This document shows positions 10,572-19,209 of a stretch of DNA of 64,000 nucleotides, one piece after another. The notes beneath the pieces are model-generated. The model had not been told where the DNA came from. It searched no databases and was given only the letters and a program-made list of their open reading frames with translations. The DNA is from Ralstonia thomasii. Lineage in GTDB: Bacteria; Pseudomonadota; Gammaproteobacteria; Burkholderiales; Burkholderiaceae. The stretch lies in the NCBI RefSeq assembly GCF_958405895.1, contig NZ_CATZAR010000016.1. One strand, 5' to 3'. The stretch's first letter is position 1. Each line of letters starts with the position of its first letter. A program made the translations under genes and the position numbers.

Positions 10572-12170
10572 ATGACAACCCGTCCCCTCTTGTGTGTTCC
10601 CATCCGCGCCCTGATCCGCAACCTCGCCACATGCGCGCTGGCTGCGGCTGCCGCGATGCCGTTCGCCGCACAAGCCGACGACCTCCGCATCGGCCTGTCC
10701 GCCGACGTCACGTCGATGGACCCGCAATGGAACAACGCCGGCCCCAACAACGCCATGGCGCTGCATATCTTCGAGTCGCTGGTCTTCCTCGACAAGAACG
10801 GCCGCTACACGCCCGGCCTGGCCACCTCGTGGAAGCCCGTCGACGCCAACACATGGGAGATCAAGCTGCGCCCCAATGTGAAATGGAGCGACGGCACGCC
10901 GTTCACCGGCGAAGACGTGAAGGCATCGATCGAGCGTCCGGCGCGCCTGACCAACAGCCCGGGCCCCTTCACCAGCTATACCAAGTCGATTACCGAAGTA
11001 CAGATCGTCGATCCGCTGACGGTGCGGTTGAAGTTGTCGACGCCCAATTACGCGAGCATCCCCAACGATCTGAACAGCCTGCCCATCATTCCGAAGAAGG
11101 TGGCCAACGCGCCGCAGGCGGACTTTGACGCGGGCCGCGCAATGATCGGCACGGGCCCGTTCCTGTTCGACCACTTTACGCGCGGGCAGGAAATCGTCCT
11201 GAAGAAGAACCCCCACTACTGGGGCCGCGTACCGCAGTGGGACAAGGTGACCTTCAAGATCATCACCGACAATGCGGCTCGCACAGCCGCACTGCTCTCC
11301 GGCGATGTGGATGTCGTCGAGGCCGTACCGGCTGCGGACGTCCCGCGCATCAAGCAGGACCCCAAGTTCCACCTCGAACAGCAGGTGTCGTGGCGCACGA
11401 TTTTCTGGCAGATGGATCAGAGCCGCGATGTGTCGCCGTTCGTGACCGACAAGGCCGGCAAGCCGCTGGCCAAGAACCCGCTCAAGGACCATCGCGTGCG
11501 CGAGGCCATCGCGCTGGCCATCAACCGCGACGCCATCGTCAGCCGCGTGCTCGAAGGCCAGGGCGTGGTGGCCTCGAGCATCGTGTCACCGCAGATCTTC
11601 GGGCACCCGGGCGGCAAGCCGATCGCATATGACCCAGCACGCGCCAAGAAACTGCTTGCCGAGGCCGGCTATCCGGACGGCTTCGGGCTCACGCTGCACG
11701 CCACCAACAACCGCTACCTGAATGACGCGCAAGTCGCGCAAACCACCGCGCAGCTGCTCACGCGCATCGGCATCCAGACGAAGGTTGAAACGTTGCCGGT
11801 GGCGGCGTATTTCTCGCGCGCGCGTCAGGGCGAGTTCTCGTTCATGATGCTCGGCTGGGGCTCGGTGGCCGCCGATGTGGCGCTGCGCAGCATTCTCGGT
11901 ACGCCCAACGCGCAAACCGGCTACGGCTCGTGGAACTGGGGCCGCTACAGCAACCCGGAACTCGACAAACTGGTACAGACGTCGCTCTCAACGGTCTCGA
12001 GCGAACAGGCACACGAGCAGGCTGCCAAAACTGCGGCACGCTTTGCGCAGACCGACTACGCGATCATCCCGTCGCATCACCAACTAGCGACGTGGGCCAT
12101 GCGCAAGGGCATCCGCTACGAGGCGCGCACTGACGAATGGTCGCTCGCGTGGTTGTTCACCAAGCAATGA
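10572..12170 (+). CDS. ABC transporter substrate-binding protein, family 5 (peptide/nickel/opine type)
   Basis: A 532-residue periplasmic solute-binding protein. The N-terminus has a signal peptide (hydrophobic stretch to AMPFAAQADD, residues about 15-37). The mature part starts LRIGLSADVTSMDPQW, the SBP_bac_5 opening. LATSWKPVDANTWEIKLRPNVKWSDGTPF (in two strands) and the LKDHRVREAIALAINRD region are classic for DppA/OppA/GsiB proteins. GGAGCC precedes the ATG. No permease or ATPase gene lies beside it, so it must share a transporter encoded elsewhere or act alone. The ligand cannot be told from sequence. Confidence 0.9.
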   Translation: MTTRPLLCVPIRALIRNLATCALAAAAAMPFAAQADDLRIGLSADVTSMDPQWNNAGPNNAMALHIFESLVFLDKNGRYTPGLATSWKPVDANTWEIKLRPNVKWSDGTPFTGEDVKASIERPARLTNSPGPFTSYTKSITEVQIVDPLTVRLKLSTPNYASIPNDLNSLPIIPKKVANAPQADFDAGRAMIGTGPFLFDHFTRGQEIVLKKNPHYWGRVPQWDKVTFKIITDNAARTAALLSGDVDVVEAVPAADVPRIKQDPKFHLEQQVSWRTIFWQMDQSRDVSPFVTDKAGKPLAKNPLKDHRVREAIALAINRDAIVSRVLEGQGVVASSIVSPQIFGHPGGKPIAYDPARAKKLLAEAGYPDGFGLTLHATNNRYLNDAQVAQTTAQLLTRIGIQTKVETLPVAAYFSRARQGEFSFMMLGWGSVAADVALRSILGTPNAQTGYGSWNWGRYSNPELDKLVQTSLSTVSSEQAHEQAAKTAARFAQTDYAIIPSHHQLATWAMRKGIRYEARTDEWSLAWLFTKQ

Positions 12171-12193
12171 TGATCGCTTGGTAACGAACACCG

Positions 12194-12215
12194 TGCCGTA
12201 ACGCGCCGTTACGGC
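12194..12215. other. Perfect 10-bp inverted repeat downstream of the solute-binding gene
   Basis: TGCCGTAACG (12194-12203) and CGTTACGGCA (12206-12215, allowing a two-to-three-base loop) form a hairpin 24 bp after the stop of the solute-binding gene. No T-run follows, so it is either a weak or Rho-assisted terminator or an operator for the lipoprotein gene downstream. Confidence 0.4.
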
Positions 12216-12326
12216 AAATTCGCCTGATGTGCCGCATTGGGGACGCATTGGGGTAACTAGCAGGAACTTTCGTCCTTAGCTTTCCTCTATCATGGCGATT
12301 TCCACGCCGACACCCTGTAACTCGTG

Positions 12327-13163
12327 ATGTTGCGACCCAAACTACTCTGTCTCGGCGTCGTCGCTTTGCTGGCCGCCTGCTCCAACCTGCAGACTGAACC
12401 GACCGATGCGTCGGCCCAGGCCACCAACGCCACGCCGAGCACCACCGCCGCGCAAGCCAAGCCGGCCGTCCTGCCCGCCCCGACCACGCCGCCCATCGTC
12501 TTCGGCTCGACCGATGGCAGCGGCACCACGACGGTCAACCTGCCCTCCAAGGACAAGATGAGCTTGTCCGAGTACCGCGCACAAACCCGTGACCGCCTGA
12601 TTCAATCGGAAGGTGCCCGCCCCGACGTGGCCGACTGCGCCGCACACGCGAGCTGGATCATTCCGCGCTCGACCAATTTCGACCAGTTCCGCCTGCCAAC
12701 CGGTGCGCTCTCCAACGACCAGGCCAAGGTCGAGCCATGGGACTCGCGCTTCTCGTCGAGCAAGCAAGGGGCGATCAAGGTGTCGAGCGTGGTCAGTTTC
12801 AATGCCGCCGTGCACAAGCGCGGCACGGGCAATGACCAATGGGAGCCCGTGCGCGTGCGCTGCGGGTATCACGAAGGGATGATGCTGGCGTATGAGCTGC
12901 TCGACGCCAATGGCCAGCCATTCGCCGCGCCGGCCGCTGCGCCCTCGTCATCAGCAGCGCGCACGCACTGCCGCCGCGGTCATCGCTGCACGACGAGTGC
13001 GGCGGCACACGGCAAGACCACCGCCAAGGGCAAGGCCTCGTCAAAAGCGACGGCCAAGTCAGCCAAGGGCAGCGGCACAGCCAAGACCAAGTCGACCACG
13101 GCAAGCAAATCCACCGCCAAGTCGACGGCAAAGAAGACGACGAAGAAGTCGTCTTCCAACTAA
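12327..13163 (+). CDS. Lipoprotein with conserved-looking central domain and histone-H1-like Lys/Ala/Thr tail
   Basis: A 278-residue lipoprotein: residues 1-20 end in the lipobox LLAACS, so the Cys would be acylated. A disordered Ala/Thr/Pro stretch follows (about residues 20-70). The central part (about 70-190) has paired cysteines in DVADCAAHASWI and VRVRCGYHEG. The last 60 residues are a (K/A/T/S)n tail such as KTTAKGKASSKATAKSAKG, like histone H1 or HU tails. Between the domain and the tail lies an odd Cys/Arg/His patch (THCRRGHRCTTS), which could mark a sequencing or evolutionary frameshift pair. ATG at 12327 is used, although a GTG immediately upstream is in frame. Function unknown; a role at the envelope binding polyanions is speculation. 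Confidence 0.7.
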   Translation: MLRPKLLCLGVVALLAACSNLQTEPTDASAQATNATPSTTAAQAKPAVLPAPTTPPIVFGSTDGSGTTTVNLPSKDKMSLSEYRAQTRDRLIQSEGARPDVADCAAHASWIIPRSTNFDQFRLPTGALSNDQAKVEPWDSRFSSSKQGAIKVSSVVSFNAAVHKRGTGNDQWEPVRVRCGYHEGMMLAYELLDANGQPFAAPAAAPSSSAARTHCRRGHRCTTSAAAHGKTTAKGKASSKATAKSAKGSGTAKTKSTTASKSTAKSTAKKTTKKSSSN

Positions 13164-13170
13164 GCGCAAC

Positions 13171-13192
13171 GCGCCGCCCACACAGGCGGCGC
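13171..13192. terminator. Hairpin between convergent genes, probable shared terminator
   Basis: GCGCCGCC (13171-13178) pairs with GGCGGCGC (13185-13192) over a six-base loop, flanked by AAC and a weak GTTT. It lies between the stops of the lipoprotein gene and the carboxypeptidase gene, which converge. Confidence 0.5.
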
Positions 13193-13203
13193 AGCGTTTG
13201 TCT

Positions 13204-14349
13204 TCAGCCGAGATACTCCAGGATCGCCTGCAGCATGGCCGCACCCAAAGCGGCGCTGCGGGCGCCGTCCCAGCCCACGCGTGCGTCGGGCAGGTCGGCG
13301 TTGTCCTTGAACGGCATTTCCAGCGTCAACGACAGGCAGCCATAGGTGTGGCCGATGTACTTGGAGGCGAGCTTGAGCGCGTCTTCGTTGTACCTGCTGG
13401 CCTCGTAGCCGTATCGCGTCTGGAAATCCGGTGATGCCCGCAGGAAGGCCGCGACAAAGCGGTCCTGATCGGCACGCTGTGCATCGGTAAAGCCGGGCAG
13501 CATTTCACTGCCGGCCACAAACACATAAGGCAGCGCCTCGTCGCCGTGGATGTCGAAAAACAGGTCGACGCCGGTTTGCTCGATGGCCTGCCGCACAGCC
13601 AACACCTCGGGACTGCGCTGCGCGTCGGGTTCCATCCACTCGCGGTTCAGGTTGGCGCCTGCGGCATTGGTGCGCAGGTTGCCCAGGGACGAGCCATCCG
13701 GGTTCATGTTCGGCACGATATGGAAGACGGCGCGCTCGGCGAGCACACGGCCGATGGGATCGCCGCGCCAGACACCCTGACGCGTCAGGCGTGCGAGCAG
13801 CCCTTCAACGAACCATTCGGCCATCGTCTCGCCCGGATGCTGGCGCGCGATGATCCACACGTTTTTCTTGCCGGGGCCGGGTTCACCGACGGTGATGCTG
13901 GTCATGTCGCGGCCCTGCACCGTTTGCCCCAGGCGCTGCGTGCGCACGCCCGGCTGCGTTTGCGCAGCGGCCACGAGCGAAAGGTGTCGCTCGTCCGAAT
14001 ACGGCTCGAAATAGGCAAACCAGATGCTGTCGTGCTCGGGCGTCACCTCGACCGTCAACGTCTTGCCGTCATAGCGGGTCGGCACACGAAACCAGTGCTC
14101 GCGGTCATACGAGGCGACGGCGCGGTAGTCCTTCCAGCCGGAGGCGTAGGTGCATTCGCCGGCGTTTTCCAGGGCCAACTTGCAGGCCTGGCCCTGCACG
14201 CCTTGCAGGCGAAAGTGGAACCACTGCGTGAAGTCAGCGTGCGAATCGCGGCGAATGCGCAGGCGGATGGCATCGGCGCGTGCGGCATCGACGATTTCGA
14301 TGGCGCCGCTGTCGAACGCGCTGGAGATGTGCGGTTGATTGGCAGTCAT
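13204..14349 (-). CDS. M14-family zinc carboxypeptidase, cytosolic carboxypeptidase (Nna1/CCP)-like
   Basis: A 381-residue protein with an N-terminal beta domain (about residues 1-120, with WFHFRLQG and WFAYFEPY) followed by an M14 peptidase domain. Zinc ligands are visible as HPGE (about residue 177) and the later HGDE. NMNPDGSSLGNLRTNAAGANLNREW carries the substrate Asn-Arg pair, and SLTLEMPF holds the catalytic Glu. The N-domain plus HPGETMAEW layout matches bacterial relatives of cytosolic carboxypeptidases, which in eukaryotes remove glutamates from tubulin; the bacterial substrate is unknown. No signal peptide. It is convergent with the lipoprotein gene and 14 bp downstream of yaaA on the same strand, so the two may be co-transcribed. 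Confidence 0.9.
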   Translation of the reverse strand: MTANQPHISSAFDSGAIEIVDAARADAIRLRIRRDSHADFTQWFHFRLQGVQGQACKLALENAGECTYASGWKDYRAVASYDREHWFRVPTRYDGKTLTVEVTPEHDSIWFAYFEPYSDERHLSLVAAAQTQPGVRTQRLGQTVQGRDMTSITVGEPGPGKKNVWIIARQHPGETMAEWFVEGLLARLTRQGVWRGDPIGRVLAERAVFHIVPNMNPDGSSLGNLRTNAAGANLNREWMEPDAQRSPEVLAVRQAIEQTGVDLFFDIHGDEALPYVFVAGSEMLPGFTDAQRADQDRFVAAFLRASPDFQTRYGYEASRYNEDALKLASKYIGHTYGCLSLTLEMPFKDNADLPDARVGWDGARSAALGAAMLQAILEYLG

Positions 14350-14363
14350 GTCAGATCCTGCGA

Positions 14364-15137
14364 TCAGGTGAGCTTGCGGCGGAAGACCCAGCGCTCGTCG
14401 TCGGAATCGGCAGCGGCAAAGGCATAGCCGTCGACATCGAACGCCTTGAGCTTGCGCGGATCGGTGATACGGTGCTCGATCGCATAGCGCGCCATCAGAC
14501 CGCGCGCACGCTTTGCGTAGAACGAAATGATCTTGTACTGGCCGTTCTTCCAGTCTTCAAACACCGGCGTGACGATGCGCGCCTTGAGCACCTTGGGCCG
14601 CACCACCTTGAAATACTCTTCCGACGCGAGATTGACGAGCACGGCGTCGTCGTCCTGCTTGAAGAGCTCGTTAAGCGCGAGCGTCACGTCATCGCCCCAG
14701 AAGGCGTACAAATCCTTGCCGCGCGGATTGGCAAGGCGCGTGCCCATTTCCAGGCGATACGGCTGCATCCAGTCGAGCGGACGCAGCACGCCGTAAAGCC
14801 CCGACAGAATCCGCAGATGCTTCTGCGCGAACTGCAGATCGTCCACCGCCAGCGAGTTGGCATCGAGCCCGCCGTAGACATCGCCGTCGAAGGCCAACGC
14901 GGCCTGCTTGCTGTTTTCGGCAGTGAATTCGGGCGACCAATCGGCATAGCGCGTGGCATTGAGCGCCGCCAACGGGTCGGAAATGTGCATGAGCGTGCCG
15001 ATCTGGGCCGGCGACAGCTTGCGAAGCACGTCAATGAGTTCTGCGGAGCGCTCGATGAAATCGGGCAGCGTGTGGGTCTTGGTGCGCGGCGGCGTGTCGT
15101 AGTCGAGCGACTTGGCCGGCGAGAGGACGATGATCAT
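14364..15137 (-). CDS. yaaA: Peroxide stress protein YaaA (DUF328/UPF0246)
   Basis: A 257-residue cytosolic protein with the family opening MIIVLSPAKSLDYDTPP. SGLYGVLRPLDWMQPYRLEMG lies mid-protein and the typical C-terminal FYAKRARGLMARY follows. YaaA proteins bind DNA and limit free iron during hydrogen peroxide stress in E. coli; that role is transferred from the family. The longer frame upstream to 15329 lacks family sequence, so the ATG at 15137 is chosen. The start region overlaps the possible upstream ATG of the divergent PIN gene, so the two genes share a very tight divergent promoter zone. Confidence 0.93.
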   Translation of the reverse strand: MIIVLSPAKSLDYDTPPRTKTHTLPDFIERSAELIDVLRKLSPAQIGTLMHISDPLAALNATRYADWSPEFTAENSKQAALAFDGDVYGGLDANSLAVDDLQFAQKHLRILSGLYGVLRPLDWMQPYRLEMGTRLANPRGKDLYAFWGDDVTLALNELFKQDDDAVLVNLASEEYFKVVRPKVLKARIVTPVFEDWKNGQYKIISFYAKRARGLMARYAIEHRITDPRKLKAFDVDGYAFAAADSDDERWVFRRKLT

Positions 15138-15174
15138 GTCAGAATCGCGGTTCACAAGTCTGGAATTGTATCGA

Positions 15175-15699
15175 ATGGCAGACGCTGCCGCCCTCGCCCA
15201 CTCCACCCAGGCTCCGGCCCCGCGCGTGGTGCTGGACTCCAACATCTGGGTCGACATCCTGATCTTCGACGATGCGGTTGCGCGCCCGATCCGCGCTGCG
15301 CTGGAAGCCGGCCGGCTGGACGCCATCATCAGCCCCGCCTGTCGCGAAGAACTGCGCCGCGTGCTCGGCTACCCGCAATTCGCCCGGTACGCCGTCGACG
15401 CGAAAGCCGCACTCGCGTGGGTCGATCGCGTAACCCGATCCGTCGCCGATCCTGAAGACGCGGCCCGCGTGCAAGGCGAAGCGTTCGTCCCGCGCTGCAA
15501 GGATCGCGACGACCAGAAATTTCTCGCGCTCGCCGATGCCGCCGACGTTGCCTATCTCGTTTCCAAGGACCGCGCCGTGCTCAAGCTCAGGCGCCGCATG
15601 GCCAAGTATTGCGACGTGGCGGTGTTGCCACCCAAGCAGTTCGTCGCGCTGGTCCAGTTGGAAAACGCGTCCCTTGCTGCAATCCCAAATCAAGCCTGA
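15175..15699 (+). CDS. PIN-domain protein (COG1569-type putative toxin), no antitoxin beside it
   Basis: A 174-residue PIN nuclease-fold protein. The acidic active-site residues are visible: Asp in RVVLDSNIWVD (about residue 20), Glu in ACREELRRVL, and Asp pairs in CKDRDDQKFLALA and SKDRAVL. COG1569 members are annotated as toxin components of toxin-antitoxin systems and are RNases in principle. No small antitoxin ORF flanks it: upstream is yaaA, divergent, and downstream 12 bp away is an aminotransferase. Starts at 15136 (after GAGAGGA) or 15175 are both possible; 15175 avoids overlap with yaaA. It may be a housekeeping RNase-like protein in an operon with the aminotransferase. Confidence 0.85.
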   Translation: MADAAALAHSTQAPAPRVVLDSNIWVDILIFDDAVARPIRAALEAGRLDAIISPACREELRRVLGYPQFARYAVDAKAALAWVDRVTRSVADPEDAARVQGEAFVPRCKDRDDQKFLALADAADVAYLVSKDRAVLKLRRRMAKYCDVAVLPPKQFVALVQLENASLAAIPNQA

Positions 15700-15711
15700 A
15701 GCCGTCTTGTC

Positions 15712-16884
15712 ATGACCACTGTTGAATCGCTCGCGCCCATCGCCCCGCCGCCGTCGCGGCTACCGAATGTCGGCACCACCATCTTCACCGTGATGTCTGC
15801 GCTGGCCGTGGAAAAGCAGGCCGTCAACCTGGGCCAGGGCTTTCCTGATTTCGATTGCGATCCGCGCATCGTCGATGCGGTGTCCGACGCCATGCGCGCC
15901 GGCCTGAACCAATACCCGCCGATGACCGGCGTGCCCGCCCTGCGCCAGGCCATCGCCGCGAAGATCGCCAATCTGTACGGCCACGCTTACGATGCCGACC
16001 GCGAGATCACCATCACCGCCGGCGCCACGCAGGCGCTGCTGACCACCGTGCTGTGCTGCGTGCATCCGGGCGACGAAGTCATCGTCTTCGAGCCGACGTA
16101 CGACAGCTACATCCCTTCGATTGAACTGGCGGGCGGCAAGGTTGTGCCGATCACGCTGAACGCGCCGGACTTCCGCATCCCGTTCGACACGCTGGCCGCG
16201 GCCATCACGCCGCGCACGCGTCTGATCATGCTGAACACACCGCACAACCCGACCGGCACGGTCTGGCATGCGGACGACATGCGCAAGCTCGCCGAGATCC
16301 TCGCGCCGACCAACGTGCTGCTGCTCTCCGATGAGGTGTACGAGCACATGGTGTACGACGGCGTGCCGCATGCCTCGGTGGCGCGCATTCCCGAGCTGGC
16401 GCGGCGCGCCTTCGTGGTGTCGAGTTTCGGCAAGACGTATCACGTGACAGGCTGGAAGGTCGGCTACGTGGCCGCGCCCGCCGCGCTCATGGCGGAATTC
16501 CGCAAGGTGCACCAGTTCAACGTGTTCACCGTCAATACGCCGATGCAGCACGGCCTGGCAAGCTACATGGCCGATCCGCGTCCATACCTGGAGTTGCCGG
16601 CGTTCTATCAGCACAAGCGCGACCTGTTCCGCGCGGGGCTGGGGAAGACGCGCTTCAAGCTGCTGCCCTGTCAGGGCACGTACTTCCAGTGCGTGGATTA
16701 CAGCGCCATCTCCGATCTGCCCGAGGCCGAGTTCGCCAAGTGGCTGACGAGCGAGATTGGCGTGGCGGCAATTCCCGTGTCGGCGTTCTACTCGCAGCCG
16801 CACGAATCGGGCGTGGTGCGCTTCTGCTTCGCCAAGAAAGACGAAACGCTCCAGGTTGCCCTGGAGCGTTTGTCGAAGGTGTAA
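15712..16884 (+). CDS. PLP-dependent aminotransferase, class I (methionine/kynurenine aminotransferase-like)
   Basis: A 390-residue fold-type I aminotransferase. NLGQGFPDFDCDP near residue 42 and NQYPPMTGVPALRQAI are characteristic of the YbdL/kynurenine aminotransferase branch. TAGATQALLTT precedes the cofactor region; LNTPHNPTG, LLSDEVYEHMVYD and SFGKTYHVTGWKVGY (with the Schiff-base Lys) are intact, and VVRFCFAKKDETL near the end carries the substrate Arg. YbdL-type enzymes prefer methionine and aromatic amino acids. It starts 12 bp after the PIN gene. Its last codons encode a perfect hairpin that seems to serve the convergent GST gene. Confidence 0.92.
   Translation: MTTVESLAPIAPPPSRLPNVGTTIFTVMSALAVEKQAVNLGQGFPDFDCDPRIVDAVSDAMRAGLNQYPPMTGVPALRQAIAAKIANLYGHAYDADREITITAGATQALLTTVLCCVHPGDEVIVFEPTYDSYIPSIELAGGKVVPITLNAPDFRIPFDTLAAAITPRTRLIMLNTPHNPTGTVWHADDMRKLAEILAPTNVLLLSDEVYEHMVYDGVPHASVARIPELARRAFVVSSFGKTYHVTGWKVGYVAAPAALMAEFRKVHQFNVFTVNTPMQHGLASYMADPRPYLELPAFYQHKRDLFRAGLGKTRFKLLPCQGTYFQCVDYSAISDLPEAEFAKWLTSEIGVAAIPVSAFYSQPHESGVVRFCFAKKDETLQVALERLSKV
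16844..16871 (-). terminator. Perfect 12-bp hairpin inside the 3' end of the aminotransferase gene, likely terminator for the convergent GST
   Basis: AAACGCTCCAGG (16844-16855), loop TTGC, then CCTGGAGCGTTT (16860-16871). On the minus strand the stem is followed by a pyrimidine-rich TTTCGTCTTTCTT, giving a terminator-like context 34 bp after the GST stop. It is entirely within codons for QVALERLSKV-type sequence of the aminotransferase. Confidence 0.6.
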
Positions 16885-16904
16885 AACCGTAAGGCCGAGG
16901 CCGA

Positions 16905-17558
16905 TCAGCGCTTGCTGGCGTAGTGCGCAAGCATCTGCTCGAGATTGGCCTTGCTGTCTGCCCGCACTTTCTGCACGTTGGGATTCTCGGCCATCTTGGC
17001 CAGGTAAGGCTTGACGCCTTCGACCTGCGCCAGCAGGTCTTCACCGTAGATGATCTTGGTGGCCTGACTCACCAGCGGGAAGTGCACGATGGCCGCGCAG
17101 TCGGCGATGGTGAACGTGTCGCCCGCTACGTAAGGCGAGAACTTGAACAGCTTGGCCGCCGCCGGGATGTTCTTCTGCAGTTGTTCGCGCACCTTGACCT
17201 TCAGGTTGTCGCTGATCTTGCCGCCGAAGAACGCTTCGGGAAACAGCTGGCGCGCGACCAGTTCCAGATGCAGCTCCAGGAACGTGACAATCTCACGCAC
17301 CTTGGCCGCCTTGAACGGATCGGCCGGAATCAGCGGATGTTGTGGGTAGCGCGCCTCCAGGTAATCGAGGATGACCTGCGATTCGCACATTCCACCGTCC
17401 TCGCCCACGAGATACGGCACCTTGTGCAGCGGCGACACCTCGCCGTCGGTCTGGTCCGGCCAGCGCAGCGATTCCTCGAACGCAATCCCCTTCTCCATCA
17501 GCGCGAGCTTGACCTTGTTGTAGTAGTTGCTCGCGGCAAAACCGTATAGCGTCAGCAT
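16905..17558 (-). CDS. Glutathione S-transferase
   Basis: A 217-residue cytosolic GST. The N-terminal thioredoxin fold has LYGFAASNYYNKVKLALMEKG, VPYLVGEDGGMCESQVILDYLE (cis-Pro and the ESQ/ESxxI glutathione gamma-glutamyl contact). An all-helical C-terminal domain includes the GDTFTIADCAAIVHFPL N-capping motif. It is convergent with the aminotransferase and divergent from the 3-hydroxyacyl-CoA dehydrogenase gene, 109 bp away. Substrate unknown. Confidence 0.92.
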   Translation of the reverse strand: MLTLYGFAASNYYNKVKLALMEKGIAFEESLRWPDQTDGEVSPLHKVPYLVGEDGGMCESQVILDYLEARYPQHPLIPADPFKAAKVREIVTFLELHLELVARQLFPEAFFGGKISDNLKVKVREQLQKNIPAAAKLFKFSPYVAGDTFTIADCAAIVHFPLVSQATKIIYGEDLLAQVEGVKPYLAKMAENPNVQKVRADSKANLEQMLAHYASKR

Positions 17559-17667
17559 GAACCCATCTCCTTGGTAATTTGGCCGTCCGTTATGGTCGGT
17601 GCGGATGCCAGAAATCGCACGCTCGTGCTATTTTAGCCAGACTTCTTTCGATCGCAGCGGATTTCAT

Positions 17668-19176
17668 ATGCAGACTATCGGGATTGTGGGCACCGGCGCC
17701 ATGGGGCGCGGCATTGCACAGATCGCGGCCCAGGCAGGTTTGCGCGTCAAACTGTTCGACGCCAATCCGCAAGCCGTGGAAGCGGCGCGCACGGCGCTGG
17801 CCGACACGCTGGCCAAGCTGGCCGCCAAGGGCAAGCTCACAGCAGATGAAGCTGACGCCACAATCGCCCGCCTGATTCCGGCCGGCGCCCTCTCCGACCT
17901 GGCCGACTGCGATCTGGTGGTCGAGGCCATCGTCGAGAAGCTCGACGTCAAGCGCGACCTCTTCCGTCAACTCGAAGACATCGTCCGCGCGGATGCCATC
18001 CTGGCGTCGAATACCTCATCGCTGTCGATCACCGCGATTGCCGCGACATGCAAACACCCGGAGCGCGTCGCTGGTTTCCACTTCTTCAACCCGGTTCCGC
18101 TGATGAAGGTGGTCGAAGTCATCGACGGCCTGCGCAGCGCACCCGCCACCGGTGACGCCCTGGCCGCACTGGCCAAGCGCATGGGTCACACCGCCGTGCG
18201 CTGCATCGACATGCCGGGCTTCATCGTCAACCACGCCGGGCGCGGCATGAATACCGAAGGGCTGCGCGTGGCGCAGGAAAGTGTGGCGGCCTATGCGGAC
18301 ATCGACGCCATCATGCGCGAGCAGGCCGGCTTCCGCATGGGGCCGTTCGAGTTGATGGACCTCACAGGGCTGGATGTTTCGCACCCGGTGATGGAATCGG
18401 TCTACCGCCAGTTCTACGACGAGCCGCGCTATCGTCCGTCGCAGATCACGGCGTTGCGCTTTGCCGGCAGCATTCTGGGCCGCAAGACGGGCGAAGGGTT
18501 CTACCGCTATCCGGAAGGACAGAAACAGGTGCCGGCTGAAGCGCCCGCCCCGTCCGCGCGCCCGTCTTCAGTGTGGATCAGCCGCGCGCATGACGCCGGC
18601 CACGCCGCAGCGCAGCGCCTGTTGCTCGATCTGGGCATTACGCCCGAAGGCGGTTCCAAACCGTCCGCCGACGCATTGATCATCGTCACGCCGCGCGGGC
18701 TGGATGCCACGGCCTGCGTGACCGCCGAGGGGCTCGACGCACGCCGCACCGTGGCGCTCGACACGCTCTATCCGTTTGCCGCCACCAAGCGCCGCACGCT
18801 GATGACCACACCCGCCACCGACGCAGCCTACCGCGATGCCGCACACGGCTTGCTCGCGTCCGACGGCGTACCGGTCACGGTGATCCGCGATTCGGGTGGC
18901 TTTGTCGCGCAGCGCATCGTCGCATGCATCGTCAACATCGCGTGCGATATCGCACAGCAGCGCATTGCTACGCCCACCGACATCGACCTCGCCGTCACGC
19001 TGGGGCTCGGTTATCCCAAAGGGCCGCTGGCACTCGGCGATACGCTGGGCACGAACGCCATCCTGGAAGTCCTGCAGAATCTCTACGCGCTTTATGGCGA
19101 TCCGCGCTATCGCCCGAGCCCGTGGCTGCTGCGCCGTGCCCGTCTGGGCATGTCGCTGCTCACGCCTGATGCCTGA
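17668..19176 (+). CDS. 3-hydroxyacyl-CoA dehydrogenase (PaaH/PaaC-like, duplicated C-terminal domain)
   Basis: A 502-residue NAD-dependent dehydrogenase oxidising 3-hydroxyacyl-CoA to 3-ketoacyl-CoA. The Rossmann motif GIVGTGAMGRGIAQIAAQAG is at residues 5-24. ASNTSSLSITAIA and the catalytic-His motif HFFNPVPLMKVVEVI are at about 115-150. A first HCDH domain starts GFIVNHAGRGMNTEG, and a second starts GGFVAQRIVACIVN (about residue 410). The duplication and length fit the PaaH/PaaC class (3-hydroxyadipyl-CoA in phenylacetate catabolism), but the other paa genes are absent. ATG at 17668 is chosen because the upstream extension lacks family sequence. It heads a four-gene run with short gaps (33, 12 and 38 bp). 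Confidence 0.92.
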   Translation: MQTIGIVGTGAMGRGIAQIAAQAGLRVKLFDANPQAVEAARTALADTLAKLAAKGKLTADEADATIARLIPAGALSDLADCDLVVEAIVEKLDVKRDLFRQLEDIVRADAILASNTSSLSITAIAATCKHPERVAGFHFFNPVPLMKVVEVIDGLRSAPATGDALAALAKRMGHTAVRCIDMPGFIVNHAGRGMNTEGLRVAQESVAAYADIDAIMREQAGFRMGPFELMDLTGLDVSHPVMESVYRQFYDEPRYRPSQITALRFAGSILGRKTGEGFYRYPEGQKQVPAEAPAPSARPSSVWISRAHDAGHAAAQRLLLDLGITPEGGSKPSADALIIVTPRGLDATACVTAEGLDARRTVALDTLYPFAATKRRTLMTTPATDAAYRDAAHGLLASDGVPVTVIRDSGGFVAQRIVACIVNIACDIAQQRIATPTDIDLAVTLGLGYPKGPLALGDTLGTNAILEVLQNLYALYGDPRYRPSPWLLRRARLGMSLLTPDA

Positions 19177-19209
19177 CGCCTGATTGCCGCTTACCCTGAC
19201 GAGGCCGCC

